From: Streptomyces longispororuber
Lineage (GTDB): Bacteria; Actinomycetota; Actinomycetes; Streptomycetales; Streptomycetaceae
Length of the DNA stretch: 64,000 nucleotides
Assembly (NCBI RefSeq): GCF_024448165.1
Contig: NZ_JAMOLN010000020.1
Coordinates: forward strand, 1-64,000
Reading direction: 5' to 3'
A program made the position numbers and the translations under genes. Under the pieces are notes generated by a model. That model was not told the DNA's origin. It did no database searches and saw only the letters and a list, made by a program, of their open reading frames with translations. Shown piece by piece: positions 34,108 through 42,150 of the stretch. Positions within the stretch are counted from its first letter, which is position 1. Each line of letters begins with the position of its first letter.

Positions 34108-35357
34108 GGGATCTCCATGGTCACCATGGTCGGACCGCCCGCGGGGGAGCTGACGGCGAGGACACCGTCGAATGTACCGAGCCTGCGCTCGATCCCGCTC
34201 AGCCCGCCGCCGGCTCCGATCACCGCGCCGCCCTTGCCGTTGTCGGTGACGGAGACCCGCAGCATGCCGTCGCCGTGCGCGATGTCGACCCAGATCCGGT
34301 CCGCGCCCGCGTGCTTGACGGCATTGGTGAGCGCCTCGCTGACCGCGAAGTACGCGGCGGACTCGACGGGTGCGTCGGCCCGCCCGGCCGGCTCCACGTC
34401 GACCTCCGTCGCGACGGGCAGCCGCAGCGCCAACGCCCGTACGGCGTCGCCGAGTCCACGCTCGGCGAGCACCGGCGGATGGATACCGCGCACCAGGTCG
34501 CGCAGCTCGGTCAGCGCGTCCGCCGACGACTGCCTGGCCTGCGCCAGCAACTCCTTCGCCCGGGCCGGGTCCTTCTCGATCAGCGCCTCGACGGTGCCCA
34601 GGTCCATGCCCATCGCGACGAGCCGGGCCTGCGCCCCGTCGTGCAGATCCCGCTCGATGCGCCGCAGTTCGGCCGCGGAGGTGTCCACGGCGTCCCGCCG
34701 GGTCTCGGTCAGCACCCGCACGCGCTCGGCGAGTTCACCGTCCGCCGGGGCGAGCACGGACCGGGTCAGCAGGAAGTGCACGCGCAGCAGGGCGGGCGCC
34801 GTGAACAGCCCGGTGACCAGCAGCGCCGTCGCCAGCAGCGCGGCGAGCAGCGCCGTGCCCTGCCCGCTGATCGGCACGAACCCGTACCAGTAGCCGACGT
34901 GCGTGCCGTCCGTGAACACCCGCCACAGTCCGGCCGCGATGGCGTACCCCTCCAGCGGATAGAACACGAGCCCCGCGGGCAGCACCGCCGTCACGAACCC
35001 GGCCGTCATGTCGACCAGCAGCCAGCGCAGGTCCCGCCAGGTCGCGGGATCGCCGAGCATCAGCCGGCACCGCTCCAGCTGCCCGACGATCCCGCCGCGC
35101 AGATCGTCCGGAAAGGGCCGGTACGTCGCCGGGATCCGGACCCCGCACCACTCGGCGGCGACGACCCGCCGCCAGTTCGCCCAGTGCCGCACGAGCCCGA
35201 GCACCCACGGCGTGGTCAGTGCGCCGACCCCGAGCAGCACGAAGACGATCGACAGCACGGACAGCACGAACAAGGTGATCGACCCGGCGAGCCCGGCCGC
35301 GGCGAGACACAGTCCCCGCAGCCCCGCCCGCACGGCGCTCCGCACCCTCGCACCCAT
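34092..35357 (-). CDS. Membrane sensor histidine kinase (HisKA_3 type)
   Basis: This 421-residue kinase has an N-terminal multi-helix membrane sensor (about six helices, residues 10-215), the phospho-accepting His in RRIERDLHDGAQARLVAMG, and a C-terminal HATPase domain with SEALTNAVKHAGA and VTDNGKGGAVIGAGGGLSGIERRLG. GGAG lies 6 bases before the ATG. The signal is unknown. It overlaps the response regulator gene, so the pair forms one operon. Confidence 0.9.
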   Translation of the reverse strand: MGARVRSAVRAGLRGLCLAAAGLAGSITLFVLSVLSIVFVLLGVGALTTPWVLGLVRHWANWRRVVAAEWCGVRIPATYRPFPDDLRGGIVGQLERCRLMLGDPATWRDLRWLLVDMTAGFVTAVLPAGLVFYPLEGYAIAAGLWRVFTDGTHVGYWYGFVPISGQGTALLAALLATALLVTGLFTAPALLRVHFLLTRSVLAPADGELAERVRVLTETRRDAVDTSAAELRRIERDLHDGAQARLVAMGMDLGTVEALIEKDPARAKELLAQARQSSADALTELRDLVRGIHPPVLAERGLGDAVRALALRLPVATEVDVEPAGRADAPVESAAYFAVSEALTNAVKHAGADRIWVDIAHGDGMLRVSVTDNGKGGAVIGAGGGLSGIERRLGTFDGVLAVSSPAGGPTMVTMEIPCVLS

Positions 35358-35476
35358 TCCGCACTCCGTCCGTTCCGCGACTCCCGACCCTCACAGTGTC
35401 GCCGCTGGAACGGCCCCGGTCAGTGGGAACGGCACCCGTACCGGGGTGTCACTGGGTACACCCCGGCACGCGCGGA

Positions 35477-36025
35477 TCAGCGGCCGGCCGGCGGCGCGTA
35501 CTTGTAGCCCACGCGCCGCACCGTCTGGATCACCTTGCGGTGCTCGGCGCCCAGCTTGCGGCGCAGCCGGGCGACGTGGACGTCGACGGTGCGGCCGTCG
35601 CCCACGTGCCCGTAGCCCCACACGGTGGTGACGAGCTGGTCCCGGGTGTGCACCCGGTGCGGGTGCGCGACGAGGTGGGCGAGCAGCTCGAACTCCAGGT
35701 AGGTGAGGTCGAGTTGACGTCCGTCGACGCGCGCGGTGCGCTGCGCGCCGTCGATGCCGATGAGCGTGTCGGAGGCAGCCGGGGCGGGCTCGTCGGCGGG
35801 CACCGGTGTGGGGAGCAGCGGCTGCTGGTCGGCCGGGACGAGCACCAGGTAGCCGATCATCGGCGGGCGGCCCGGCAGGGTGGGCAGGGTGTGCGGCGGG
35901 GCGGGCAGCAGCGTCGCGCCCGGCGGCAGGAACTCCGTCACGTCGACGATCTCGTCGCGGTCGACGGCGCGCAGCCGGGTACGGGCGGGGGAGGGGGCAA
36001 CGGAGAGGGAGCGGGCGTTAGCCAT
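35477..36025 (-). CDS. glnRII: OmpR-type winged-helix regulator, GlnRII-like
   Basis: This 182-residue protein has only a C-terminal OmpR/PhoB winged helix (LDLTYLEFELLAHLVAHPHRVHTRDQL, GDGRTVDVHVARLRRKLG). Its N-terminal half is Pro/Ala-rich and has no receiver domain, so phosphorylation control is not expected. Gene order (just downstream of glnII) and text match S. coelicolor GlnRII, a second regulator reported to bind the glnA and glnII promoters. GAAAGAG lies about 11 bases before the ATG. A 43-codon frame precedes it on the same strand. Confidence 0.8.
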   Translation of the reverse strand: MANARSLSVAPSPARTRLRAVDRDEIVDVTEFLPPGATLLPAPPHTLPTLPGRPPMIGYLVLVPADQQPLLPTPVPADEPAPAASDTLIGIDGAQRTARVDGRQLDLTYLEFELLAHLVAHPHRVHTRDQLVTTVWGYGHVGDGRTVDVHVARLRRKLGAEHRKVIQTVRRVGYKYAPPAGR

Positions 36026-36103
36026 GAGTGGTCGACTCTTTCGCGCGAGAGGCCGTCTGGGAAGGGACGTACGTCGTGCGCGCAGACCGAAGGCCGAACG
36101 GCT

Positions 36104-36235
36104 TTAGAGGGCCTGCGCGTTCATCGCGCGGCAACACACCCGGTCGAAGTCGTGGTGCTGTCGGGAAGGCCAGAACGGCTCGAGGTCGTCACGGTGACCT
36201 CGTGCGGTGGTGTCCTGGATGCTGGCCATGTCCAT
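36104..36235 (-). CDS. Small upstream reading frame (43 codons) before glnRII, candidate leader peptide
   Basis: The predicted peptide begins MDMASIQDTTARGH and ends in RQHHDFDRVCCRAMNAQAL. Third codon positions are about 85% G/C, as in real genes. The motif His-x-Asp-Phe-x-Arg followed by Cys resembles the family of short Streptomyces leader peptides with a HVDL-R...C motif that precede sulfur-metabolism genes. It lies 78 bases ahead of glnRII and downstream of the glnII terminator. No Shine-Dalgarno sequence precedes either ATG (36235 or 36229), so translation may be leaderless. A role in attenuation is inferred. Confidence 0.5.
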   Translation of the reverse strand: MDMASIQDTTARGHRDDLEPFWPSRQHHDFDRVCCRAMNAQAL

Positions 36236-36264
36236 ATTGAAGCAGATGGAGTGGGCAAAGGAGA

Positions 36265-36291
36265 GGGCGCCCGCGCAAGAAGCGGGCGCCC
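36265..36291 (-). terminator. Terminator of glnII
   Basis: The perfect 10-base arms GGGCGCCCGC (36265-36274) and GCGGGCGCCC (36282-36291) enclose a 7-base loop, 22 bases past the glnII stop. On the minus strand it is followed by CTCTCCTTTG. Confidence 0.85.
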
Positions 36292-36312
36292 AGGAACGGC
36301 TCATGGCCGGAA

Positions 36313-37344
36313 TCAGACCTGGCCGGCCTTCTCCAGGGCGGAGCAGCAGGTGTCGACGAGGAGCCGGGTGACGACGTACGGGTCGACGTTGGCGTTCGGA
36401 CGGCGGTCCTCGATGTAGCCCTTGCCGTCCTTCTCGACCTGCCACGGGATGCGGACCGAGGCGCCGCGGTCCGAGACGCCGTAGGAGTACTCGTTCCACG
36501 GGGCGGTCTCGTGCAGACCGGTCAGCCGGTCGTCGATGCCGGCGCCGTAGTTCTTGACGTGGTCCATCGGCTTGGAGCCCTCGCCGAGCGACTCACAGGC
36601 GGTGATGATCGCGTCGTAGCCCTCGCGCATCGCCTTGGTCGAGAAGTTGGTGTGCGCGCCCGCGCCGTTCCAGTCGCCCTTGACCGGCTTCGGGTCGAGG
36701 GTGGCCGAGACCTTGAAGTCCTCGGCGGTGCGGTAGAGCAGCCAGCGGGCCACCCACAGCTGGTCGGAGACCTCCAGCGGGGCGAGCGGGCCGACCTGGA
36801 ACTCCCACTGGCCGGGCATGACCTCGGCGTTGATGCCGGAGATGCCGAGGCCCGCCTTGAGGCAGTTGTCCAGGTGCGCCTCGACGACGTCACGGCCGTG
36901 GATCTCGTCGGTGCCGACGCCGCAGTAGTAGCCGCCCTGGGCGGCGGGGAAGCCGCCGACCGGGAAGCCGAGCGGGCGCTCGCCCTCGAAGAACGTGTAC
37001 TCCTGCTCGATGCCGAAGATCGGCTCCTGCGTGCCGAACTTCTCCTCGACCTCGGCGAGCGCGGCCCGGGTGTTGGACTCGTGCGGCGTCATGTCGATGT
37101 TGAGGACCTCGCACATGACGAGCACGTCGTCGCCGCCGCGGATCGGGTCCGGGTACACGGCGACGGGCTTGAGCACGCGGTCGGAGGCGTGGCCCTCGGC
37201 CTGGTTGGTGGAGGACCCGTCGAAGCCCCAGATCGGCAGCGTGTCCAGGCCGGCGGGCGTGCCCGCGATTATCTTCGTCTTCGAACGAAGCTTGGCCGTC
37301 GGCTCGGTGCCGTCGATCCAGATGTACTCAGCCTTGAACGTCAC
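36313..37344 (-). CDS. glnII: Glutamine synthetase II (GSII, eukaryotic-like)
   Basis: This 343-residue cytoplasmic enzyme makes glutamine from glutamate, ammonia and ATP. Its text is that of the short GSII family: WGFDGSSTNQAEGHASD, GIEQEYTFF, GINAEVMPGQWEFQVGP and GAGAHTNFSTKAMR. It lacks the regulatory Tyr397 loop of GSI, so it is not adenylylated by GlnE. A GlnR box lies at 37400-37437, 56 bases upstream, and a terminator follows. It is expected to be raised under nitrogen limitation. Confidence 0.97.
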   Translation of the reverse strand: MTFKAEYIWIDGTEPTAKLRSKTKIIAGTPAGLDTLPIWGFDGSSTNQAEGHASDRVLKPVAVYPDPIRGGDDVLVMCEVLNIDMTPHESNTRAALAEVEEKFGTQEPIFGIEQEYTFFEGERPLGFPVGGFPAAQGGYYCGVGTDEIHGRDVVEAHLDNCLKAGLGISGINAEVMPGQWEFQVGPLAPLEVSDQLWVARWLLYRTAEDFKVSATLDPKPVKGDWNGAGAHTNFSTKAMREGYDAIITACESLGEGSKPMDHVKNYGAGIDDRLTGLHETAPWNEYSYGVSDRGASVRIPWQVEKDGKGYIEDRRPNANVDPYVVTRLLVDTCCSALEKAGQV

Positions 37345-37399
37345 GGGGCCACATCCTCACTCACGGGTCTCTATCTGCCGGGCAGCCTGTCAACAGGCG

Positions 37400-37437
37400 A
37401 TTTCCCGGCCGTTGCCCGTGTGTGAACCCCGTGTTAC
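37400..37437 (-). promoter_or_regulatory. GlnR binding box of the glnII promoter
   Basis: On the coding strand the boxes read GTAAC, TTCAC, GCAAC and GAAAT, each separated by exactly 6 bases. This is the a1-n6-b1-n6-a2-n6-b2 layout known for GlnR (consensus gTnAc-n6-GaAAc). A TTGACA-like -35 element lies about 10 bases downstream. Confidence 0.85.
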
Positions 37438-37493
37438 CGGAGTCGCCCGGGGCGGGACGCGGCCCGTGACCTCGTATGCGATCAGGGAAGCGG

Positions 37494-37856
37494 TCAGCCG
37501 CGGCCCAGCGCGTCGCGGACCGCCTCCTCGCTGCGCGCCACCACCGCCGTGCCGTCGTCGGCCGTGATGATCGGGCGCTGGATCAGCTTCGGGTGCGCGG
37601 CGAGCGCCTCGATCCACTGCTCGCGGGCGTCCGCGTCCCGCGCCCAGTCCTTCAGGCCCAGCTCCTTCGCGGCCGCCTCGGCGGTGCGGGTGATGTCCCA
37701 CGGTTCGAGTCCGAGCCGGTCGAGCACGGCGCGGATCTCGTCGGGGGCCGGTACGTCCTCCAGGTAGCGGCGCACCGTGTAGTCGGCGCCCTCGGCGTCG
37801 AGCAGGGTGAGCGCGCTGCGGCACTTCGAGCAGGCCGGGTTGATCCAGATCTCCAT
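37494..37856 (-). CDS. ArsC/Spx family thioredoxin-fold protein
   Basis: This 120-residue protein has the ArsC-fold start IWINPACSKCRSALTLLD with the Cys-x2-Cys pair, and RPIITADDGTAVVARSEEAV near the end. These are typical of the arsenate reductase-related YffB group. The true substrate is uncertain; no arsenite exporter or regulator is nearby. The ATG at 37856 is the only sensible start. It lies upstream of the glnII promoter on the same strand, its stop about 57 bases beyond the GlnR box. Confidence 0.85.
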   Translation of the reverse strand: MEIWINPACSKCRSALTLLDAEGADYTVRRYLEDVPAPDEIRAVLDRLGLEPWDITRTAEAAAKELGLKDWARDADAREQWIEALAAHPKLIQRPIITADDGTAVVARSEEAVRDALGRG

Positions 37857-37918
37857 GGGGCCCACGGTACGCGAGAGGCCTTCCGCGACTGCCTCAACTG
37901 GGGTCTGGCCAGCGGCTT

Positions 37919-37946
37919 TTGTCAGTGGTCGGCAGTAGAATAGAAG
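37919..37946 (+). promoter_or_regulatory. Candidate vegetative promoter of the 91-residue protein gene
   Basis: TTGTCA (37919-37924) and TAGAAG (37941-37946) are 16 bases apart, about 50 bases before the start at 37998. The preceding base set also gives TAGAAT at 37936, with a poor spacer. The match to the housekeeping sigma-factor consensus is reasonable. Confidence 0.5.
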
Positions 37947-37997
37947 CAGTGTTCGAGAGCTTTCGGGGGCTTTCGAGTCCGCGACAGGAGGATGCCT

Positions 37998-38273
37998 GTG
38001 CCCGCTGCCGCCGCTCCGATGTTGATCGATCTGCCGTACACGCCGCTCGAGAAGAGGCCGCTCCCCGCGGGGCGACCCCGCGACTGGTACATCACGCACA
38101 ACCGTCGCCTGAAGGCCATGCGCCTGGCGATAGCCCTGCTCGACTCCGGTGTCTACCTTCCCAACCAGGCCCACAACCGAAGGATCCGTTCCACGGCCGA
38201 GCTCATCGGCGTCCACCCGCCGTCGGACACGACCTGCCACATGGTGCGAGCGCTGCTGCGCTACAGCCGCTGA
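37998..38273 (+). CDS. Small conserved hypothetical protein (91 residues)
   Basis: A basic soluble protein with no recognised domain. Notable text is MLIDLPYTPLEKRPLP, DWYITHNRRLKAMRLAIALLDSGVYLPNQ and a C-terminal TAELIGVHPPSDTTCHMVRALLRY. I chose GTG 37998 because AGGAGG lies 6 bases ahead; the ATG at 37992 directly abuts AGGAGG and would be too close. A promoter-like sequence and a strong terminator flank it. The many Arg residues and helical ends would suit nucleic-acid or protein binding, but no function can be assigned. Confidence 0.75.
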   Translation: MPAAAAPMLIDLPYTPLEKRPLPAGRPRDWYITHNRRLKAMRLAIALLDSGVYLPNQAHNRRIRSTAELIGVHPPSDTTCHMVRALLRYSR

Positions 38274-38284
38274 CCTGTGCGTTT

Positions 38285-38313
38285 CCCGGTGGCCGGGTGA
38301 CCCGGCCACCGGG
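38285..38313. terminator. Strong bidirectional terminator
   Basis: CCCGGTGGCCGGG-TGA-CCCGGCCACCGGG is a perfect 13-base stem with a 3-base loop, between convergent genes. Confidence 0.85.
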
Positions 38314-38350
38314 TGTGCGTGTGCACTGGGTGTGTGCACCCCGGTCCGCC

Positions 38351-39553
38351 TCAAGAGCCCGTCGCCGCCAGCTCCTTCTCCAGGGGCGTGCGGAAGCGGG
38401 GCGTCACCCGCGTTCCGGCCGCCCACGCGGACAGGCGCGCGGCCTGCGCCGTCACCGCCCGCTCCGCCGCCCGGCCGCCCGTCGTGTCCAGGAGCCGCCA
38501 CACCACCTCGCCGTCCGCCCGCTGCGCCCAGCCGCCCACGATCCGCCCGCCCCACCACACCGTGGGGCCGATGTTGCCGCTGCCGTCGAAGAGGGCGGGC
38601 CGCAGCTCCGGCGGGCAGTACCAGTCGCGCTCCTGCCAGCCCATCGCCGTGGGGTCGAGACCGGGCAGCAGCGCCGCCCACGGCCCGGGATCGGCGTCGG
38701 GCGCGTCCACCCGGTCCGGCATGACGTACCCCGTGCCGCCGCCGTCGAGCGACACCGGCACCGCCTCCACCGCGGCCAGCGCCCTGCGCACGTCCGTGAC
38801 CTTCCAGCCGGTCCACCACTTGAGGTCCCCCTCCGTGGCGGGCCCGCACGCCGTCAGCCAGCGGCCGAGCAGCTCCGACTGGGCCTCGGCGACCGGGAGT
38901 TCGGGATGCGGCGGGGCGATCGCCCAGCGGAACTGCGTCGAGGTCCACGAGCCGAGCGGCCGGCCCCGTACGACCCGCCCCTCCACCCCGAGCACCCGCA
39001 TCAGCCGCGACGACACCGTCTGCTCGGCCTCGTAGCTCTTCCCCCTGCCGTACGTGAACTGCTCCTTCAACCGGGGCTCGGCCACGGTCAGTTCGGTCAC
39101 CGTGGCCTCACCGCGCCGCTCCAGCGCGGCCAGCGCCGACGCCTCGACCTCCGCCAGCCACTCGGGCGTGAGCCGTCCGTCGCTGCCCGTCGTCAGGTCC
39201 CTGAGCAGCCCGGCCCGCGCCTTCGCCGCGACCGCGAGCCCGGTCGAGGCGTGCACGGTCGCCGCGAACTCCGTCGGGAACACGAACACGGTGTGCCGCA
39301 TCCCGTGCATCCGCACCAGCGTCCGGTCCTCGTACAGGGCCCGCTCCAGATCCGGCACGGTCGGGCCCGGGTCGGCGAGCCGCGCCCCGACCCCGAGGTA
39401 GACGGTCGCCGGGTCCGTGCCGTGCAGCGCCACGAGCGAGCGCGCCACGTCCTCCGCGTGCTCCGCCCGCGCGGCGGGGGCCAGCCGGTGCGCGAGGGCG
39501 AGCCGCACACGCCGCTCGGCGGTGCCGATGTGCCTCCTGGGTCCGCTGTTCAT
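38351..39553 (-). CDS. AlkZ-like winged-helix DNA-binding protein (HTH_42)
   Basis: This 400-residue protein begins with a helical segment (RRVRLALAHRLAP, then VARSLVALHGTDPATVYLGV) typical of the HTH_42/AlkZ family, which includes DNA glycosylases that unhook interstrand crosslinks. Further text includes RMHGMRHTVFVFP and the C-terminal DGSGNIGPTVWWGGRIVGGWAQR. AGGA lies 8 bases before the ATG at 39553; a start 9 bases upstream is too close to that site. Whether it is a glycosylase or a regulator is open. It is divergent from the lipoprotein gene at 39666. Confidence 0.8.
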   Translation of the reverse strand: MNSGPRRHIGTAERRVRLALAHRLAPAARAEHAEDVARSLVALHGTDPATVYLGVGARLADPGPTVPDLERALYEDRTLVRMHGMRHTVFVFPTEFAATVHASTGLAVAAKARAGLLRDLTTGSDGRLTPEWLAEVEASALAALERRGEATVTELTVAEPRLKEQFTYGRGKSYEAEQTVSSRLMRVLGVEGRVVRGRPLGSWTSTQFRWAIAPPHPELPVAEAQSELLGRWLTACGPATEGDLKWWTGWKVTDVRRALAAVEAVPVSLDGGGTGYVMPDRVDAPDADPGPWAALLPGLDPTAMGWQERDWYCPPELRPALFDGSGNIGPTVWWGGRIVGGWAQRADGEVVWRLLDTTGGRAAERAVTAQAARLSAWAAGTRVTPRFRTPLEKELAATGS

Positions 39554-39665
39554 GCCGGCCATCCTGCCGGACCGGTCACCTGTTTGCCGTACTTGGCATG
39601 CGGGCCCCCGGCGGCGCACCGTTGACTGGGCGGACGCAGTGGAGCGCGCGAGCGGAGGTGTTCGG

Positions 39666-40118
39666 ATGGCCGGCATGCGAGGTGGACGAGCGGTGGGCGC
39701 GACCGTGCTGGCGGCAGCTCTGGCCGTCGGCGTCGCGGGCTGCTCCGACAGCGACACCAGCCCCTCCGACGCCGCCTCCAAGGCGGCCGACGTGCTGGCG
39801 TCCGCGACCGCCGAGGCGCAGGACAAGATCGACGAGTTCAAGAACGGCGTCGACGCCAAGGGCGACGTGAAGCTGGGCGACGTGACCAAGGACGGCGACC
39901 GCGCCACGGTGCCGGTGACGGCCACGAACGGGGCCTCGTCCACGAAGTCGTACCTCGTCCTCGTCTCCTTCAAGGACAGCGGCGGCAACACGCTCGACAC
40001 GGTCGCGCTCAACGTGAACGGGGTCGAGGCAGGCACGTCTAAGGAAGCCACGGCCCGCAGCCACCGCTCCCTCGACGGTGACATCACCGCCGACGTCACG
40101 CGCGCCCTGCGCCACTGA
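39666..40118 (+). CDS. Small lipoprotein with an FxLYD-like domain
   Basis: This 150-residue exported protein has a lipobox VAGC at about residue 26 and a short Ala/Ser-rich linker. The C-terminal half is a beta-sandwich reminiscent of FxLYD/DUF3426: LVLVSFKDSGGNTLDTVAL. Function unknown; such domains often help an envelope complex. GGAGG lies 7 bases before the ATG. The DUF2252 gene follows on the same strand. Confidence 0.72.
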   Translation: MAGMRGGRAVGATVLAAALAVGVAGCSDSDTSPSDAASKAADVLASATAEAQDKIDEFKNGVDAKGDVKLGDVTKDGDRATVPVTATNGASSTKSYLVLVSFKDSGGNTLDTVALNVNGVEAGTSKEATARSHRSLDGDITADVTRALRH

Positions 40119-40135
40119 ACGGCGGGGCGTACGCC

Positions 40136-41482
40136 ATGAGCAGCCCCGCCGACCGCGCAGCCCAGGGAAAACGTGCCCGCAAGCACGCCCCCCGGTCCGC
40201 GCACGCCCCCTGGATACCGGCCGCCGACCGCCCCGACCCCGTCGTCGTCCTGGAACGGCAGGGCGCCGACCGGCTCCCCGACCTGCTGCCCATCCGGTAC
40301 GGACGGATGGCGGCGAGCCCGTTCGCGTTCCTGCGCGGAGCCGCGGCCGTCATGGCGGGCGACCTCGCGGCGAACCCGCACACCGGACTGACCGTCCAGC
40401 TCTGCGGCGACGCGCACCTGCTGAACTTCGGCCTGTTCGCCTCGCCCGAGCGCTCCCTCCTCTTCGACCTCAACGACTTCGACGAGACGTATCCCGGCCC
40501 CTTCGAGTGGGACGTCAAACGACTCGCCGCGTCGGTCGCCGTCGCCGCCCGCGGCAACGGCCACAGCGACAAGGAGGCCCACCGCGCGGCCCTCGCCGCG
40601 ACCGCCGCGTACCGCACGAACATGCGCAGACTGGCCGGCCTCGGGGAGCTCGCCGTCTGGTACGAGCGCATCGACGCCCACGACCTGCTGCCGCTGATCC
40701 GCTCCGCCCGGCACCGCCGCCGCGCCGAGCACACCCTCGCCCAGGCCACCCGGCGCACCAGCCTCCACGCCCTCGCCAAACTCACCGAGACCACGCCCGA
40801 CGGCCGCCGCCGCATCGTCCACGACCCGCCCCTGCTGGAGCCGGCGGGCGTCTCCGACGCGGCGGCCATCCGCAAGATGTTCGGCGACTACCGCTCCACG
40901 CTCGCCGAGGAACGCCGCCGCCTCCTGGACCGGTACCGGTTCGTGGACGCCGCCCGCAAGGTCGTCGGCGTCGGCAGCGTCGGCACCCGCTGCTTCATCG
41001 TGCTGCTCGCCGGCCGCGACACCGACGACCCGCTCTTCCTCCAGATCAAGGAGGCGACCCGCTCGGTGATCGAGGACCACGTCCCGTACCACGGCCCCTA
41101 CATCCACCCCGGCCACCGCGTCGTCTCGGGACAGCGCCTCCTCCAGGCGGCGAGCGACATCTTCCTCGGCTGGATGACGGGTCCCCAGGGCCGCGCCTTC
41201 TACTGGCGCCAGCTGCGCGACATGAAGGGGTCCGCCGACGTCGCCGTCATGCGCCCCGACGAGCTCACCGCCTACGCCCGGCTGTGCGGCGTCGCCCTGT
41301 CCCGTGCCCACGCCCGCTCCGGCGACCGTATCGCCATCGCCGCCTACCTCGGCAAGACGGACCCCTTCGACCGGGCCGTCGCCGCGTTCGCCCTGCGCTA
41401 CGCGGATCAGACGGACCGCGACCACGCCGTCCTGCGCCGCGCCGTCTCGGACGGTGTCCTGACCGCCACACCCGGCGCCTGA
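40136..41482 (+). CDS. DUF2252 domain protein
   Basis: This 448-residue soluble protein belongs to DUF2252, a kinase-like fold family with unknown substrate. Visible signatures are RYGRMAASPFAFLRGAAAVMAGDL, LCGDAHLLNFG, FDLNDFDETYPGPFEWDVKRLAAS and the C-terminal GRTLARAHARSGD-like segment. The Asp-His and Asn-Asp pairs resemble the catalytic and metal residues of aminoglycoside-phosphotransferase-type kinases. It lies 17 bases after the lipoprotein gene. Confidence 0.85.
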   Translation: MSSPADRAAQGKRARKHAPRSAHAPWIPAADRPDPVVVLERQGADRLPDLLPIRYGRMAASPFAFLRGAAAVMAGDLAANPHTGLTVQLCGDAHLLNFGLFASPERSLLFDLNDFDETYPGPFEWDVKRLAASVAVAARGNGHSDKEAHRAALAATAAYRTNMRRLAGLGELAVWYERIDAHDLLPLIRSARHRRRAEHTLAQATRRTSLHALAKLTETTPDGRRRIVHDPPLLEPAGVSDAAAIRKMFGDYRSTLAEERRRLLDRYRFVDAARKVVGVGSVGTRCFIVLLAGRDTDDPLFLQIKEATRSVIEDHVPYHGPYIHPGHRVVSGQRLLQAASDIFLGWMTGPQGRAFYWRQLRDMKGSADVAVMRPDELTAYARLCGVALSRAHARSGDRIAIAAYLGKTDPFDRAVAAFALRYADQTDRDHAVLRRAVSDGVLTATPGA

Positions 41483-41542
41483 CCAGTCCGTCGGCCACCG
41501 CATGCGCCGCTCCGACGGCCCGCGCGGGACTACGCTCGTACT

Positions 41543-42142
41543 GTGCCGTCCAATCTCAGCACCGCCGACAGTTTCGCCGTCGTCGCCGTCGCCGCGTCCG
41601 CCGGCGGCATCCACGGCCTTGCGACCCTGCTCGGCGGCCTCGGAGCGGACTTCCCGGTACCCGTGCTGATCGTGCAGCACCTGGACCCGCGCCACCGCAC
41701 CGTGCTGGCCGAGATCCTCGACCGCCGCACCGATCTGACCGTCAAGCTCGCCGAACAGGACGAGCCCGCCCACGCCGGCACCGTCTACATCGCGCCGCCC
41801 GACCGGCACCTCCTGGTCGGACCCGACGGCACGCTCACCCTGTCCCGGAGCGAGCTCGTCCACTTCCTGCGGCCCTCCGCCGACCTGCTCTTCGAGTCGG
41901 TCGCGGGCGCCTACGGATCCCGCGCCGTGGCCGTCGTCCTCACGGGAACCGGCAACGACGGCGCCATGGGTGTCGACGCGGTGAAGTCGCGGGGCGGTAC
42001 CGTGATCGCCCAGGATCCGGAGACCGCCGAATTCTCCGGCATGCCGGAGGCGGCTGTGGGTACGGGAGTAGTTGACTTCGTGCTACCTCTGGAGGAGATC
42101 CCCACGGTGATCCGGGGACTTGTCGACATCAAGAGGCAGTAG
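41543..42142 (+). CDS. CheB-type methylesterase domain protein (no receiver)
   Basis: This 199-residue protein has only the CheB catalytic domain: Ser in AVAASAGGIHGL, His in IVQHLDPRH and Asp in GTGNDGAMG, the Ser-His-Asp triad. CheB removes methyl groups from glutamyl methyl esters of chemoreceptors, but no chemoreceptor, CheA or flagellar gene is in the window, and Streptomyces do not swim. A GTG start at 41543 fits. It ends 8 bases before the CheR gene, so the pair acts together. Confidence 0.9.
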   Translation: MPSNLSTADSFAVVAVAASAGGIHGLATLLGGLGADFPVPVLIVQHLDPRHRTVLAEILDRRTDLTVKLAEQDEPAHAGTVYIAPPDRHLLVGPDGTLTLSRSELVHFLRPSADLLFESVAGAYGSRAVAVVLTGTGNDGAMGVDAVKSRGGTVIAQDPETAEFSGMPEAAVGTGVVDFVLPLEEIPTVIRGLVDIKRQ

Positions 42143-42150
42143 GACGGACC

